DNA of 64,000 nucleotides from positions 1 to 64,000 of the forward strand of contig CACJQK010000003.1 of assembly GCA_902595515.1 (NCBI GenBank), given 5' to 3'. The notes beneath the pieces are model-generated. The model was not told where the DNA came from. It saw only the letters and a list, made by a program, of their open reading frames with translations, and searched no databases. The translations under genes and the position numbers were made by a program. The stretch's first letter is position 1; each line of letters opens with the position of its first letter. The stretch is from an uncultured SAR116 cluster alpha proteobacterium (GTDB lineage: Bacteria > Pseudomonadota > Alphaproteobacteria > Puniceispirillales > Marisalimonadaceae). Below, one piece after another: positions 36,343 through 44,245 of this stretch.

Positions 36343-38055
36343 TTATTCTTTTTCCATCATATTTTTAAAGACACTCGAAACCCTACCTGCCTCGTCTCCT
36401 ACTATCATTCTAATTACAGCAACTTTGTCATCATAAGTATTTGCTGTATCCAACATTTCAGCTGATATAGCGGCCTTCTTAGGTTTTAATTTTGCTTTTA
36501 TATCCTCTAGTGATTCACCTTCTTGAACTTCAATTTTGTCATCTACATCGTCTTCTTCGTCAGAAGACATTACACCAGGACCAGATGTATATCCAGCTGG
36601 AACAAGAACTCTTTTTAATAAAGGATGCAATGCACCAAATATAACAATGGCCAATATTAATACTGTTGCTAATTGTTGAGCAAGTTCCTTAATAGACTCA
36701 TTTTCATACCAAGGAACTTCGTCGGCCTCTAAAATATCTACAAAGGGACTACTAGTTACAGTCACGCTATCACCTCTTGCTTCATCGTATCCAAGAGCTT
36801 CTTGAACAAGAGATTTTATTTCTGAAAGTCTTTGATCACTAAATTTTTCAAATGTTACAATACCTTCGGGAGTAATTACTTTCTTTTCACGAATGATTAC
36901 TGCAGCTTTTATCTTTTTAATTTCACCGTACTGTGCCTTTGTGGTTTCAACTTTTCTACTAACTTCATAATTTTTAACAGAAGTTTGACTTCTTTGTTTT
37001 AGAGAACCACCAGCTTCCTTACCTTCAGGTACTTCTGTTTTTAAATCAGGAGCTAAAGGAGGAGCATTTGATAAAGCTCCAGGAATACCTCTGGCTTCAG
37101 GATTTGCACTTTCATCTAATGAATTTTGTTCACTTCTCAGGGCATTACCTTTAGGGTCAACAGATTCTTCCGTAATTTCTCTTTGAGTAAAATTCATATC
37201 AACATTTATTTCAGTTTTTAAATTACCCGCTCCAACAATTGGTGTCAGTAATGAGATAATTCTAGATTTATAAATTTCACCTAACCTCATAGTCTGGGAC
37301 ATTTGTTCACTAGAAATTGACGCAGATAGATCATTTGACGGTTTAGATAGAAGTTCACCAAATTGGTCTACAACTGTTATATTTTCTGATGGTAAATTTG
37401 GGACCGATGATGCCACAAGATGAACAATTGATTGAACTTGCTGTCTTCCTAAAGACCTGCCATTAGCTAATTTTACAAATATGGAAGCCGAGGGAAGAGC
37501 AATTTCTCTTGCAAACACTGTTTTTTCAGGAATAGCTAAATGCACTCTTGCAGAACTTACTCCAGAAATGTGATTGATTGAACGTGCTAATTCTGTTTCT
37601 AATGATTGTTTAATTTTAACAGCCTCAACAGATCTACTTGTTCCCATTGGCATATCACCTAAACTATCATAACCGTCAGGAACTGATGATGGCAGGCCTT
37701 CACCTGCTAGCAACATTCTAGATTCATGATAATCTTTAACTGGCACAACAACTTCTCCAGTCGATGGATTTAAGGATGCATTAACACCATTTTGTTTCAA
37801 TGTTTGAACCACTAAAGCCTTTTCACTTTCTGGAAGTGAAGCAAAAAGAGTTGTCATATCTGACTTTTGCATTGTAAAAAATACTATTAAACCTGCAAAA
37901 GCAACAATAACTCCAAATATTAAAGGAATTGATTTTTGCACAGCTGGATCAGAAGTCATTCTCCTAACATTTGAAATTGATGTAGAAATTCTATTAATAA
38001 TACTAGTGTTTTGGTTTACACCTGTTATATCATTTCCTGTTGTTGCTTCTGCCAT
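36343..38055 (-). CDS. fliF: Flagellar MS-ring protein FliF
   Basis: Forms the membrane MS ring of the basal body. It has two membrane helices: N-terminal at about residues 45-62 ('SIPLIFGVIVAFAGLIVFF') and C-terminal at about 468-488 ('ELAQQLATVLILAIVIFGAL'). Between them are the YscJ/FliF ring-building domains ('EGLPSSVPDGYDSLGDMPMGTSRSVEAVKIKQSLETELARSI', 'SARVHLAIPE'). The C-terminal cytosolic tail, which should bind FliG, ends 'EAGRVSSVFKNMMEKE'. At 570 aa it is normal. Confidence 0.96.
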   Translation of the reverse strand: MAEATTGNDITGVNQNTSIINRISTSISNVRRMTSDPAVQKSIPLIFGVIVAFAGLIVFFTMQKSDMTTLFASLPESEKALVVQTLKQNGVNASLNPSTGEVVVPVKDYHESRMLLAGEGLPSSVPDGYDSLGDMPMGTSRSVEAVKIKQSLETELARSINHISGVSSARVHLAIPEKTVFAREIALPSASIFVKLANGRSLGRQQVQSIVHLVASSVPNLPSENITVVDQFGELLSKPSNDLSASISSEQMSQTMRLGEIYKSRIISLLTPIVGAGNLKTEINVDMNFTQREITEESVDPKGNALRSEQNSLDESANPEARGIPGALSNAPPLAPDLKTEVPEGKEAGGSLKQRSQTSVKNYEVSRKVETTKAQYGEIKKIKAAVIIREKKVITPEGIVTFEKFSDQRLSEIKSLVQEALGYDEARGDSVTVTSSPFVDILEADEVPWYENESIKELAQQLATVLILAIVIFGALHPLLKRVLVPAGYTSGPGVMSSDEEDDVDDKIEVQEGESLEDIKAKLKPKKAAISAEMLDTANTYDDKVAVIRMIVGDEAGRVSSVFKNMMEKE

Positions 38056-38077
38056 AATCTTTTCCTAACAATATAAA

Positions 38078-38389
38078 TTAAACGGGCATGTTCATTATGT
38101 CTTTGTAAGAACTTAAAACTTTGTTTCTCACATTTAAGGTCATTTGAAATGCAATATTTGAAATTTGCTGTTGCATAATTACTTTTGTAAGATCAGTTTC
38201 TTTTCCAAGTTCATAATCTTTTGTAATTTTTGATGCTTTATTTTGACTTTCAGCTACAGAATTAATCGCATCATTAATTTTTTTTGAAAATTCTTCAGTT
38301 TTTTTATTTCCTGAAAAAACTTCATTTGCTTTTTCTAAAATATTTTGTCTTAGAATATCAGTGCTTAAATTTTGACCTGAAATTTTCAT
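38078..38389 (-). CDS. fliE: Flagellar hook-basal body protein FliE
   Basis: Small protein at the junction of the MS ring and rod. The 103-aa product has the C-terminal family pattern 'TDLTKVIMQQQISNIAFQMTLNVRNKVLSSYKDIMNMPV'. I start at the ATG at 38389 (AAGGA upstream). The track's extra 24 residues overlap the regulator's 3' end and are rejected. It lies between the FlbD-like regulator and fliF. Confidence 0.93.
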   Translation of the reverse strand: MKISGQNLSTDILRQNILEKANEVFSGNKKTEEFSKKINDAINSVAESQNKASKITKDYELGKETDLTKVIMQQQISNIAFQMTLNVRNKVLSSYKDIMNMPV

Positions 38390-38402
38390 TTTTATTTTCC
38401 TT

Positions 38403-39599
38403 TTATGTAACTTTTGCAAATGCCAGTTGATCTGCAAATGAATCAACTGATGAACATTCATTAATCATCGATAATGATTTATCTATCATTATTGATTTTT
38501 CATCAATTGTATTAGCATCAGATAAAACAAGAGCTCTCTGAAGAGTATTTTCTAGTTCTCTGACATTCCCAGGCCAATTGTGGGTGAGTAATAATTCTCT
38601 TGCTTCACTTGTAAGATAAGGAACTGGTTTACCTTCTTGAATATGTTTATCTAAAATTTTTATAGCAATAGGTAAAATATCATCTTTTCTAGTTGACAAA
38701 TTACGTGTTTGGAGAGGAAAAACATTAAGTCTGTAATATAAATCCTCTCTAAATCTAGACTGATTAACCTCATAAGCCATATCTCTATTAGAAGTTGCTA
38801 AAACTCTAACATCAACATCAATATCTCTTTGACCACCTACCGGTGTTACTTTTCTTTCCTGTAAAACCCTCAATAATTTTGCTTGTAAAGATAAAGGCAT
38901 TTCAGAGATTTCATCTAAAAGTAATGTACCTTTATCAGCTGCTCTGAAAATACCTTTATTAGCATTTGAAGCACCTGTAAAAGCTCCCTTTTCATGACCA
39001 AAAAGAATTGCTTCTAGCATATTTTCAGGTATTGCTGCACAATTCACTGCCACGAATGGTTCATCTTTCCTGTTAGAATTTTCGTGTAGGTAATTGGCTA
39101 ATACCTCTTTTCCTGAACCTGTTGGACCATTTATGAAAACAGTTACATCTGTACCAGCAACTCTTCTGGCTAATGACAATAATTCATATGTTTGGACGTC
39201 TCCTGCAGAAAAGGATATGTTTGGACAACAAGAATTGAATATTAATTCTAAAGAATATTGGTCTGTAAAATCTGAAATTTTAATTCTCTTAACTGCACCA
39301 CCCAGTTCATCTTTAATTTCTACACCATCACAATTAGTATCATCCGCTATAATGATTATTTTTGTAAGTTTTGCTTGTCTGGCAATCGAAACTAATTTTG
39401 ATGAGCCTCCAATTTCTTTCTCAAAAACATCTGAACAAACTAGTGTATCTGCTTCGTAACCAACAAGGTCAATACCAAAAAAATCAGGTTTGGAACTGCC
39501 AATACCTGCTTTTATAACAGTAATGTCTCTTTTTTCTAAAATATCACAGAGATTATTTGCTATGTTTAAACTATTATTAACAACAATAACTTGGCTCAT
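38403..39599 (-). CDS. FlbD-like sigma54 activator lacking a DNA-binding domain
   Basis: A 398-aa bacterial enhancer-binding protein. The first ~125 residues are receiver-like but degenerate, with no clear phospho-acceptor. The AAA+ domain has Walker A 'GPTGSGKEVLANYLHE', the sigma54 contact loop 'GHEKGAFTGASN', Walker B 'GTLLLDEISEMP' and 'HNWPGNVRELENTLQRAL'. The usual C-terminal Fis-type helix-turn-helix is absent: the protein stops about 45 residues after the AAA+ domain ('FADQLAFAKVT'), 14 nt before fliE. FlbD of Caulobacter sits near the same genes and does have an HTH. It is the first gene of the cluster, behind a perfect sigma54 site, so it may be autoregulated or driven by the divergent activator. 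Confidence 0.85.
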   Translation of the reverse strand: MSQVIVVNNSLNIANNLCDILEKRDITVIKAGIGSSKPDFFGIDLVGYEADTLVCSDVFEKEIGGSSKLVSIARQAKLTKIIIIADDTNCDGVEIKDELGGAVKRIKISDFTDQYSLELIFNSCCPNISFSAGDVQTYELLSLARRVAGTDVTVFINGPTGSGKEVLANYLHENSNRKDEPFVAVNCAAIPENMLEAILFGHEKGAFTGASNANKGIFRAADKGTLLLDEISEMPLSLQAKLLRVLQERKVTPVGGQRDIDVDVRVLATSNRDMAYEVNQSRFREDLYYRLNVFPLQTRNLSTRKDDILPIAIKILDKHIQEGKPVPYLTSEARELLLTHNWPGNVRELENTLQRALVLSDANTIDEKSIMIDKSLSMINECSSVDSFADQLAFAKVT

Positions 39600-39631
39600 A
39601 AAACACTCCTAAAATTATCAGAAATCTTAGA

Positions 39632-39647
39632 AGCAAGAAGCTTGCCA
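39632..39647 (-). promoter_or_regulatory. Sigma54 promoter upstream of the FlbD-like/fliE-fliF run
   Basis: Minus-strand TGGCAA-GCTTC-TTGCT, matching the -24/-12 core. Predicted start near 39621, with a 22-nt leader carrying AGGAG before the ATG at 39599. This is the likely main promoter of the long flagellar cluster. Confidence 0.87.
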
Positions 39648-39731
39648 AACTCTAATTAAAAGAGATTATTGGTTTCTTATAATTAAAATAAAACTATTTT
39701 TTTATTTATAATATTGATTTATTTGTTGAAA

Positions 39732-39747
39732 TGTCATTATTATGACA
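39732..39747. promoter_or_regulatory. TGTCAT-N4-ATGACA palindrome upstream of the second activator
   Basis: Perfect 6-bp arms around a 4-nt centre, 41 nt upstream of the FleQ-like start and 130 nt upstream of the divergent gene. It has the look of a dimeric operator in the shared control region. No regulator is assigned. It could be a chance repeat. Confidence 0.4.
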
Positions 39748-39787
39748 AAAGTTGCTTAAATTTTTCAATTATTTGACGGATTTTTAA

Positions 39788-40930
39788 ATGAATGTTGTAG
39801 ATAAATTAACAAGCCCATTTGACCAAAATAAATCTACATTAGACAATCTTAATAAAATGATTGATGGTGAAAGTCCTGAAACTAAGTCAATGAAAAATTT
39901 AATTGCAATGGTTTCTCAAACAGACAGCACCGCATTAATCTTAGGTGAAACTGGTACTGGCAAGGACATTGTGGCTCAAGCTATTCACAAATGTTCAAAT
40001 AAAAAAGGACCCTTTATAACTGTTAATTGTGCTGCAATTCCGTCTGAATTACTAGAGTCAGAACTATTTGGACATGAAAAAGGTTCATTTACAGGTGCAG
40101 ATAAACAGAGAAAAGGAAGATTCGAACAATCTAGTGGCGGGTCTCTTTTTCTTGACGAAATTGGGGATATGCCATTACCTCTTCAGGCTAAACTTTTAAG
40201 AGCTATTGAAAGTAAAACTATACAAAGAGTTGGTGGTGCACAAGATATTAAAATAGATTTAAGATTAATTTGTGCAACACATAGAAATCTTGAAAAAAAA
40301 GTTGAAAGTGGTGAATTTAGAGCAGATTTATTCTTCAGAATAAATGTCCTACCTATAAATGTTCCCTCTTTAGCTGAAAGAAGAACAGATATACCTAGTC
40401 TCCAAAAAACACTATTAAATAATCTAAAAGTTGATGAGACACAAAAACCAATTTTTACACCAGGTGCTATAACAGCACTTTGTAAACATAATTGGCCAGG
40501 CAATGTACGTGAGTTAAAAAATGTTATTGAAAGAGCTTGTATAATTTTTCCAGGTAAAGAGATTACAAGCACTAACGTTTTCGAAAATTTATTAAGATTG
40601 AAGGTTCCAACAATTGCCGAAGAACAAGAAGCACTTTGGGAAATGACTTCTGATCTAAGTGGAATAAGCAACCTTGAAGAAAATGAAGCTACAACAAACC
40701 TAGAAGATTACTTACCACACCCAAAGAATTATAAAAACTGGTTTTCTTTTTATGACGAAATAGATTTAAGGAGACATCTTCAAGATGTAGAAATTGTACT
40801 TATAGAAGAAGCTCTCGAAAAAACTAATAATAAGGTAGCACTTGCAGCAGATAAATTAAAACTTCGAAGAACTACCTTAATAGAAAAAATGAAAAAATAT
40901 TCAATAAATGTAAATCAAAATATTAATTAA
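39788..40930 (+). CDS. Sigma54-dependent flagellar activator (FleQ/FlrA-like, no receiver)
   Basis: A 380-aa enhancer-binding protein with a short 30-residue N-terminus instead of a receiver domain. The AAA+ domain has Walker A 'GETGTGKDIVAQAIHK' (about residue 54), the loop 'GHEKGSFTGADKQRKG' (Ser in place of the first Ala of GAFTGA), Walker B 'GSLFLDEIGDMP' and 'HNWPGNVRELKNVIERA'. A C-terminal Fis-type HTH ends it ('NKVALAADKLKLRRTTLIEKMKKY'). It is divergent from the FlbD-like gene and probably supplies the DNA-binding function that protein lacks. Its 3' end overlaps the converging flagellin gene by 8 nt. Confidence 0.87.
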   Translation: MNVVDKLTSPFDQNKSTLDNLNKMIDGESPETKSMKNLIAMVSQTDSTALILGETGTGKDIVAQAIHKCSNKKGPFITVNCAAIPSELLESELFGHEKGSFTGADKQRKGRFEQSSGGSLFLDEIGDMPLPLQAKLLRAIESKTIQRVGGAQDIKIDLRLICATHRNLEKKVESGEFRADLFFRINVLPINVPSLAERRTDIPSLQKTLLNNLKVDETQKPIFTPGAITALCKHNWPGNVRELKNVIERACIIFPGKEITSTNVFENLLRLKVPTIAEEQEALWEMTSDLSGISNLEENEATTNLEDYLPHPKNYKNWFSFYDEIDLRRHLQDVEIVLIEEALEKTNNKVALAADKLKLRRTTLIEKMKKYSINVNQNIN

Positions 40931-42917
40931 TTAACCTCAAAAAAACTTCACCACTCGCGTTAGCTTGAGCAAGCATGGAAGAAGCAGCTTTAGACATAAT
41001 TTGAGCTTTTGTTAGCCTAGCTGTTTCTAGAGCAAAATCAGCATCTTCTATTTTAGATAATCTTAAGGAAGAATTATTCTTAGCGTCAATTAAATAACTT
41101 AATCTATGATCGATTGCATTTTCACTTGCCCCAAATTTTGCTCTTGTATTAGCTATTGTATCAATTGCAGTATCAATCTTAGTCAAAGCTGACGTGGCAT
41201 TTGAAGAATTTGATACTGAAACTATAGATCCCGGAGTTGATGCGCTGCTGGATGCTTGAGCTTGAAACCCAAGTTCGCCAACATCATCACCTGATATTTT
41301 TATAACATCTCCAGCAGTATGAGTAAGAAGTATTTGTCCCTTAAATGTCACTGAGCTACCTACAGAAATTGTCGCTCCGGTTGCGTCAGTATGACCATCA
41401 ATAAAAACACCAGCTGTTCCTGCATGTGCTATTACAATATCAGCTCCACTCGCGCTTGCAAGTTGAACTTCTCCACTTGAGTTAACAGAAGCAACAATAT
41501 CTCCAATAGAAGCATTATTAATAGCTGCAATAGTCTGAGTTCCGTTAGTTACACTAGAGAAATTTATTGCATTTCCATTTATACTTATATTAGAAGACGC
41601 CGATGAAGCTTCTGAATAATTCAAGGTTAACGTTACTAAATTATCTCCTGTAGCAGCAACATTTGTTGATGATGAGACAGCATTAATTGCAATAGCTTTT
41701 GACGCAGCTGATGCGCTATCTGATGCTCCAATTGCAACATCATTTATTTTAATATCATGAGATGCTGTAAGAGCATTCGTTGATACTAAATCTGATCTAA
41801 TAATGGTACTTGAGTCAACTTCATTAAAACCAAATCTTGCTAGATCATCAATGTTTCCACTGTTGGATGCGTATCCATTGGCTTTTGTCATGGCTTCAAT
41901 TTTAACAAATGTACCATCAACATTTTCTAACTTAATGTACCCCAAATAAGTGCCTGCCGTGAAACCCGCATCAGTTGGTGCATTGCCACCAATAACAATG
42001 TCATTCCCAGTAGTATTTGATAATGTAATTGTATTATCAGAATTTAATGTGGCTGTAACACCGCCAGCTTCTTGATTAATTTCAGTTACTAAGTTTTCTA
42101 AACTTGTTTGAATTGATATTACATTAGTATTAATTGTAAAACTATTGCTCATAGAAAGAGAGTTTTTTGCAGCTGATGTAAGTTTATTAAAACCAGTTGC
42201 AGTAGCACCGTGGGTATTCGAATTAGCATTAATAGCAGTAACCAGTGCGGCTGCTGTATTGTTTCCTGATGATAAATTATCAGTTAAGTTTGCTGCTAAA
42301 GCGTTTTGTGAATTAATTTTGATATCACTTGCTGCAAGATTACTACTATTGTAAGTAAATCCTGTTACTCGTCCACTGGTAAACTCTTTTACTCCAGATG
42401 ATCCAGACAAACCTAAAGCTGTACTATCAGATTTAACTAAACTAATAGAAATATTATCATCCTTATTCTCTCCGAGTAAAAAATTTACCTTGTCAACAGA
42501 TCCATCCAATAATTTAATGGTATTAAAGTTAATCAATTTTGTAAGTGCGTCTATTTCTGTCAAGTAGGAATCTATTTCAACCTGTAGTGTGTTTCTATCA
42601 GCTGTTGTTAAAGTTGAACTGCCACCTTGAACAGCTAATTCTCTTATTCGAGCGAGTAAATTATTTATTGAACTTAGACCACTATCAGCTGTTTGAGTAA
42701 GTATTTTTCCTTCAGCACCATTCGAAATTGCTTCACCTAAGGATAAAACTTGAGCATTTAACCTTGAAATAGGGCCTAAAGATGCCGGATCATCAGATGC
42801 ACGATTAATTCTTTTTCCAGAAGACAACCTCTCAGTAGTCTCTGTAATCTCTTTAATTTGATTAGTCATATTTCTTTGAATAAATTGAGAAGTAGTCAAA
42901 TTACCAATGTTAAGCAT
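40923..42917 (-). CDS. Flagellin with Flagellin_IN-type inserts (664 aa)
   Basis: Filament protein. The conserved N-terminal D0/D1 region (residues ~1-150, 'ERLSSGKRINRASDDPASLG', 'INNLLARIRELAVQGGSSTLT') and C-terminal D1/D0 ('SKIEDADFALETARLTKAQIMSKAASSMLAQANASGEV') frame a variable middle of about 400 residues. That middle contains at least three Flagellin_IN-like units ('DIKINSQNALAANL...AINANS', 'DIKINDVAIGAS...AINAVS', 'NISINGNAINFSS...AINNASIGDI'). Unlike the other two flagellins it lacks the 'GTDxxGN' modules. It ends in 'EVFLRLIN' rather than 'LLQ'. GGAGG precedes the ATG, and a sigma28-like promoter lies upstream. Confidence 0.93.
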   Translation of the reverse strand: MLNIGNLTTSQFIQRNMTNQIKEITETTERLSSGKRINRASDDPASLGPISRLNAQVLSLGEAISNGAEGKILTQTADSGLSSINNLLARIRELAVQGGSSTLTTADRNTLQVEIDSYLTEIDALTKLINFNTIKLLDGSVDKVNFLLGENKDDNISISLVKSDSTALGLSGSSGVKEFTSGRVTGFTYNSSNLAASDIKINSQNALAANLTDNLSSGNNTAAALVTAINANSNTHGATATGFNKLTSAAKNSLSMSNSFTINTNVISIQTSLENLVTEINQEAGGVTATLNSDNTITLSNTTGNDIVIGGNAPTDAGFTAGTYLGYIKLENVDGTFVKIEAMTKANGYASNSGNIDDLARFGFNEVDSSTIIRSDLVSTNALTASHDIKINDVAIGASDSASAASKAIAINAVSSSTNVAATGDNLVTLTLNYSEASSASSNISINGNAINFSSVTNGTQTIAAINNASIGDIVASVNSSGEVQLASASGADIVIAHAGTAGVFIDGHTDATGATISVGSSVTFKGQILLTHTAGDVIKISGDDVGELGFQAQASSSASTPGSIVSVSNSSNATSALTKIDTAIDTIANTRAKFGASENAIDHRLSYLIDAKNNSSLRLSKIEDADFALETARLTKAQIMSKAASSMLAQANASGEVFLRLIN

Positions 42918-42958
42918 AAATAAATTCCTCCACGAATTTTATTAAAATTACGACAGTA

Positions 42959-42985
42959 ATTACGACTGAAATTAAAATTTGTTTA
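42959..42985 (-). promoter_or_regulatory. Sigma28-like promoter upstream of the 664-aa flagellin
   Basis: Minus-strand TAAA-N15-GTCGTAAT, close to the FliA consensus TAAA-N15-GCCGATAA. Predicted start near 42952, about 35 nt before the ATG. The -10 octamer is repeated exactly 12 bp downstream (42947-42954), which could mark a second start or an operator. Confidence 0.6.
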
Positions 42986-43010
42986 ATTTTTTTTATAATT
43001 AAAATAGATC

Positions 43011-43307
43011 TTATTTTTTGCTCATGGAATATGCTTTAAGTCTTTTACTAAATTGTATGTGATTTTTGGATGAGTTTTCTAATTTTTTTTCTGTGGCTTT
43101 TATATTTTCAAGATTATTTTCAATAAGCTTCTCTATTCTTTTTTTAATATTAACTCTTCTAATTTCACTATTTTTAATTTTTTCTATCAATAACCTTCTT
43201 TGAGAATCAAGATATGAAATATTAGCGAATTCGTTATCGTGTATTAAATCAGAAATTTTTTTCGACAGATTTTCTAGTGTTTCTAAGTCAGAGTTTAGAG
43301 TATCCAT
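43011..43307 (-). CDS. FliT-like flagellar chaperone
   Basis: A 98-aa, fully helical, charged protein ('LETLENLSKKISDLIHDNEFANISYLDSQRRLLIEKI', then a coiled coil 'KKRIEKLIENNLENIKATEKKLENSS'). Its size, helical make-up and position immediately after fliS match FliT, the chaperone of the filament cap protein FliD, which is also encoded in this window. Sequence conservation is too low for certainty. I start at the ATG at 43307, 3 nt after the fliS stop with GAGAAA upstream; the track's 11 extra residues overlap fliS. Confidence 0.6.
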   Translation of the reverse strand: MDTLNSDLETLENLSKKISDLIHDNEFANISYLDSQRRLLIEKIKNSEIRRVNIKKRIEKLIENNLENIKATEKKLENSSKNHIQFSKRLKAYSMSKK

Positions 43308-43309
43308 CT

Positions 43310-43747
43310 TTATTTCTCTAAAGATGGTATTTCTTCCCATCCTTCCATGATTTGTTTAACAACATCAATGGCTTTTAAAATTCCATCTTCAATTTTTTGA
43401 CTAAAGCCTCTAATTATTTCGTAACGGCAATATTCGTATAACTGAAAAAGATTATTAGCAATTTCTATAGCTTTATCAAAATCTAAGCTAGTTTGAAGAC
43501 CATAAATTATGGATAGTGATTTACTAAGATTTTTAGCTTTATGGCGAGCATTTTTTTCTTCAAAAGCTTTATCGACGAAATACTGATCTTGTTTTCTTTT
43601 TCTTTCTTCTTGAATGTCCAAAACAATTTTTTGCATTGAATTTAGTAATTCTTTCATCAAAGTTCTTACTATTTCATGTGAAGATGTCACTGCATTTGAC
43701 GATTGCTGTGTTTTTTTATATGCATCAATGTATTGGTTGTTGTTCAT
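43310..43747 (-). CDS. fliS: Flagellin export chaperone FliS
   Basis: Cytosolic chaperone that binds the flagellin C-terminus before export. The 145-aa product has the family's opening 'YIDAYKKTQQSSNAVTSSHEIVRTLMKELLNSMQKIV' and the second half 'LSKSLSIIYGLQTSLDFDKAIEIANNLFQLYEYCRYEII', ending in 'IMEGWEEIP'. These match FliS helices closely. A consensus TTGACA hexamer about 30-40 nt upstream suggests a sigma70 promoter, but the -10 is poor. It is divergent from the 118-aa orphan gene. Confidence 0.87.
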   Translation of the reverse strand: MNNNQYIDAYKKTQQSSNAVTSSHEIVRTLMKELLNSMQKIVLDIQEERKRKQDQYFVDKAFEEKNARHKAKNLSKSLSIIYGLQTSLDFDKAIEIANNLFQLYEYCRYEIIRGFSQKIEDGILKAIDVVKQIMEGWEEIPSLEK

Positions 43748-43821
43748 AATAAAGAATTCAACTATTTAAAATAAAGTGTCAAAAATTTGATTTTTCATGA
43801 ATTTTATGTTTAATTTGAAAA

Positions 43822-44178
43822 ATGATTGTTAATAATACTCAAAACCCATATGCTATTAATGAAATTTATGCTTCTAGACCATTGAGGAATGAAAGCTCTA
43901 GTCTTTCTGCAAACAGCATGCCAACTAATGACAGAATAGTTTCTGAAACTAGTGTTACTAAAAGACCTTTAAATAATACACCCCCCAATTTTATTAGACA
44001 TGTATATGTAAACAATCAAACTGCAAGCAACGGATCACTGACAGAGAGCTTTATAAGATCAAGAGCTTCATTATCTCCGTCCTATTTTCATAATGAGATT
44101 GTAACACGTTATAATATGATAAGCGCAATTCCAAAAGATCTTACGCAATTAAAAAAATCAGTTGAAAAATATGCATAG
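43822..44178 (+). CDS. Uncharacterised 118-aa protein between fliS and a flagellin
   Basis: Not recognised. The sequence is Asn/Ser/Thr/Arg-rich ('NNTQNPYAINEIYASRPLRNESSSLSANSMP'), without membrane segments or signal peptide, and probably disordered for the first ~85 residues. A more ordered C-terminal end follows ('FHNEIVTRYNMISAIPKDLTQLKKSVEKY'). It starts 74 nt from divergent fliS and ends just before the sigma54 promoter of the 743-aa flagellin. Its location suggests a flagellar role (a regulator, FlgM/FlaG-like factor or export substrate), which is inference. Codon use matches its neighbours. Confidence 0.6.
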   Translation: MIVNNTQNPYAINEIYASRPLRNESSSLSANSMPTNDRIVSETSVTKRPLNNTPPNFIRHVYVNNQTASNGSLTESFIRSRASLSPSYFHNEIVTRYNMISAIPKDLTQLKKSVEKYA

Positions 44179-44196
44179 ATAAAAATATCTAGATTT

Positions 44197-44212
44197 TGGC
44201 ATAACAATTGCA
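44197..44212 (+). promoter_or_regulatory. Sigma54 promoter of the 743-aa flagellin
   Basis: TGGCAT-AACAA-TTGCA, a full -24/-12 match. Predicted start near 44223, 23 nt before the ATG at 44246. It excludes the track's GTG start at 44213, which would precede transcription. Confidence 0.88.
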
Positions 44213-44245
44213 GTGTTTCCCTACGAAATTAATTTGGAGATTGAT

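Noticed and set aside
43748-43821. Sigma28 promoter for the 118-aa gene (TAAAGTGTC...)
   Set aside because: No CG-containing -10 occurs 15 nt downstream of any TAAA in this gap.
44213-44245. N-terminal extension of the 743-aa flagellin from a GTG at 44213
   Set aside because: It lies upstream of the start predicted from a perfect sigma54 promoter, and the residues are not flagellin-like; the ATG at 44246 has a GGAG site.
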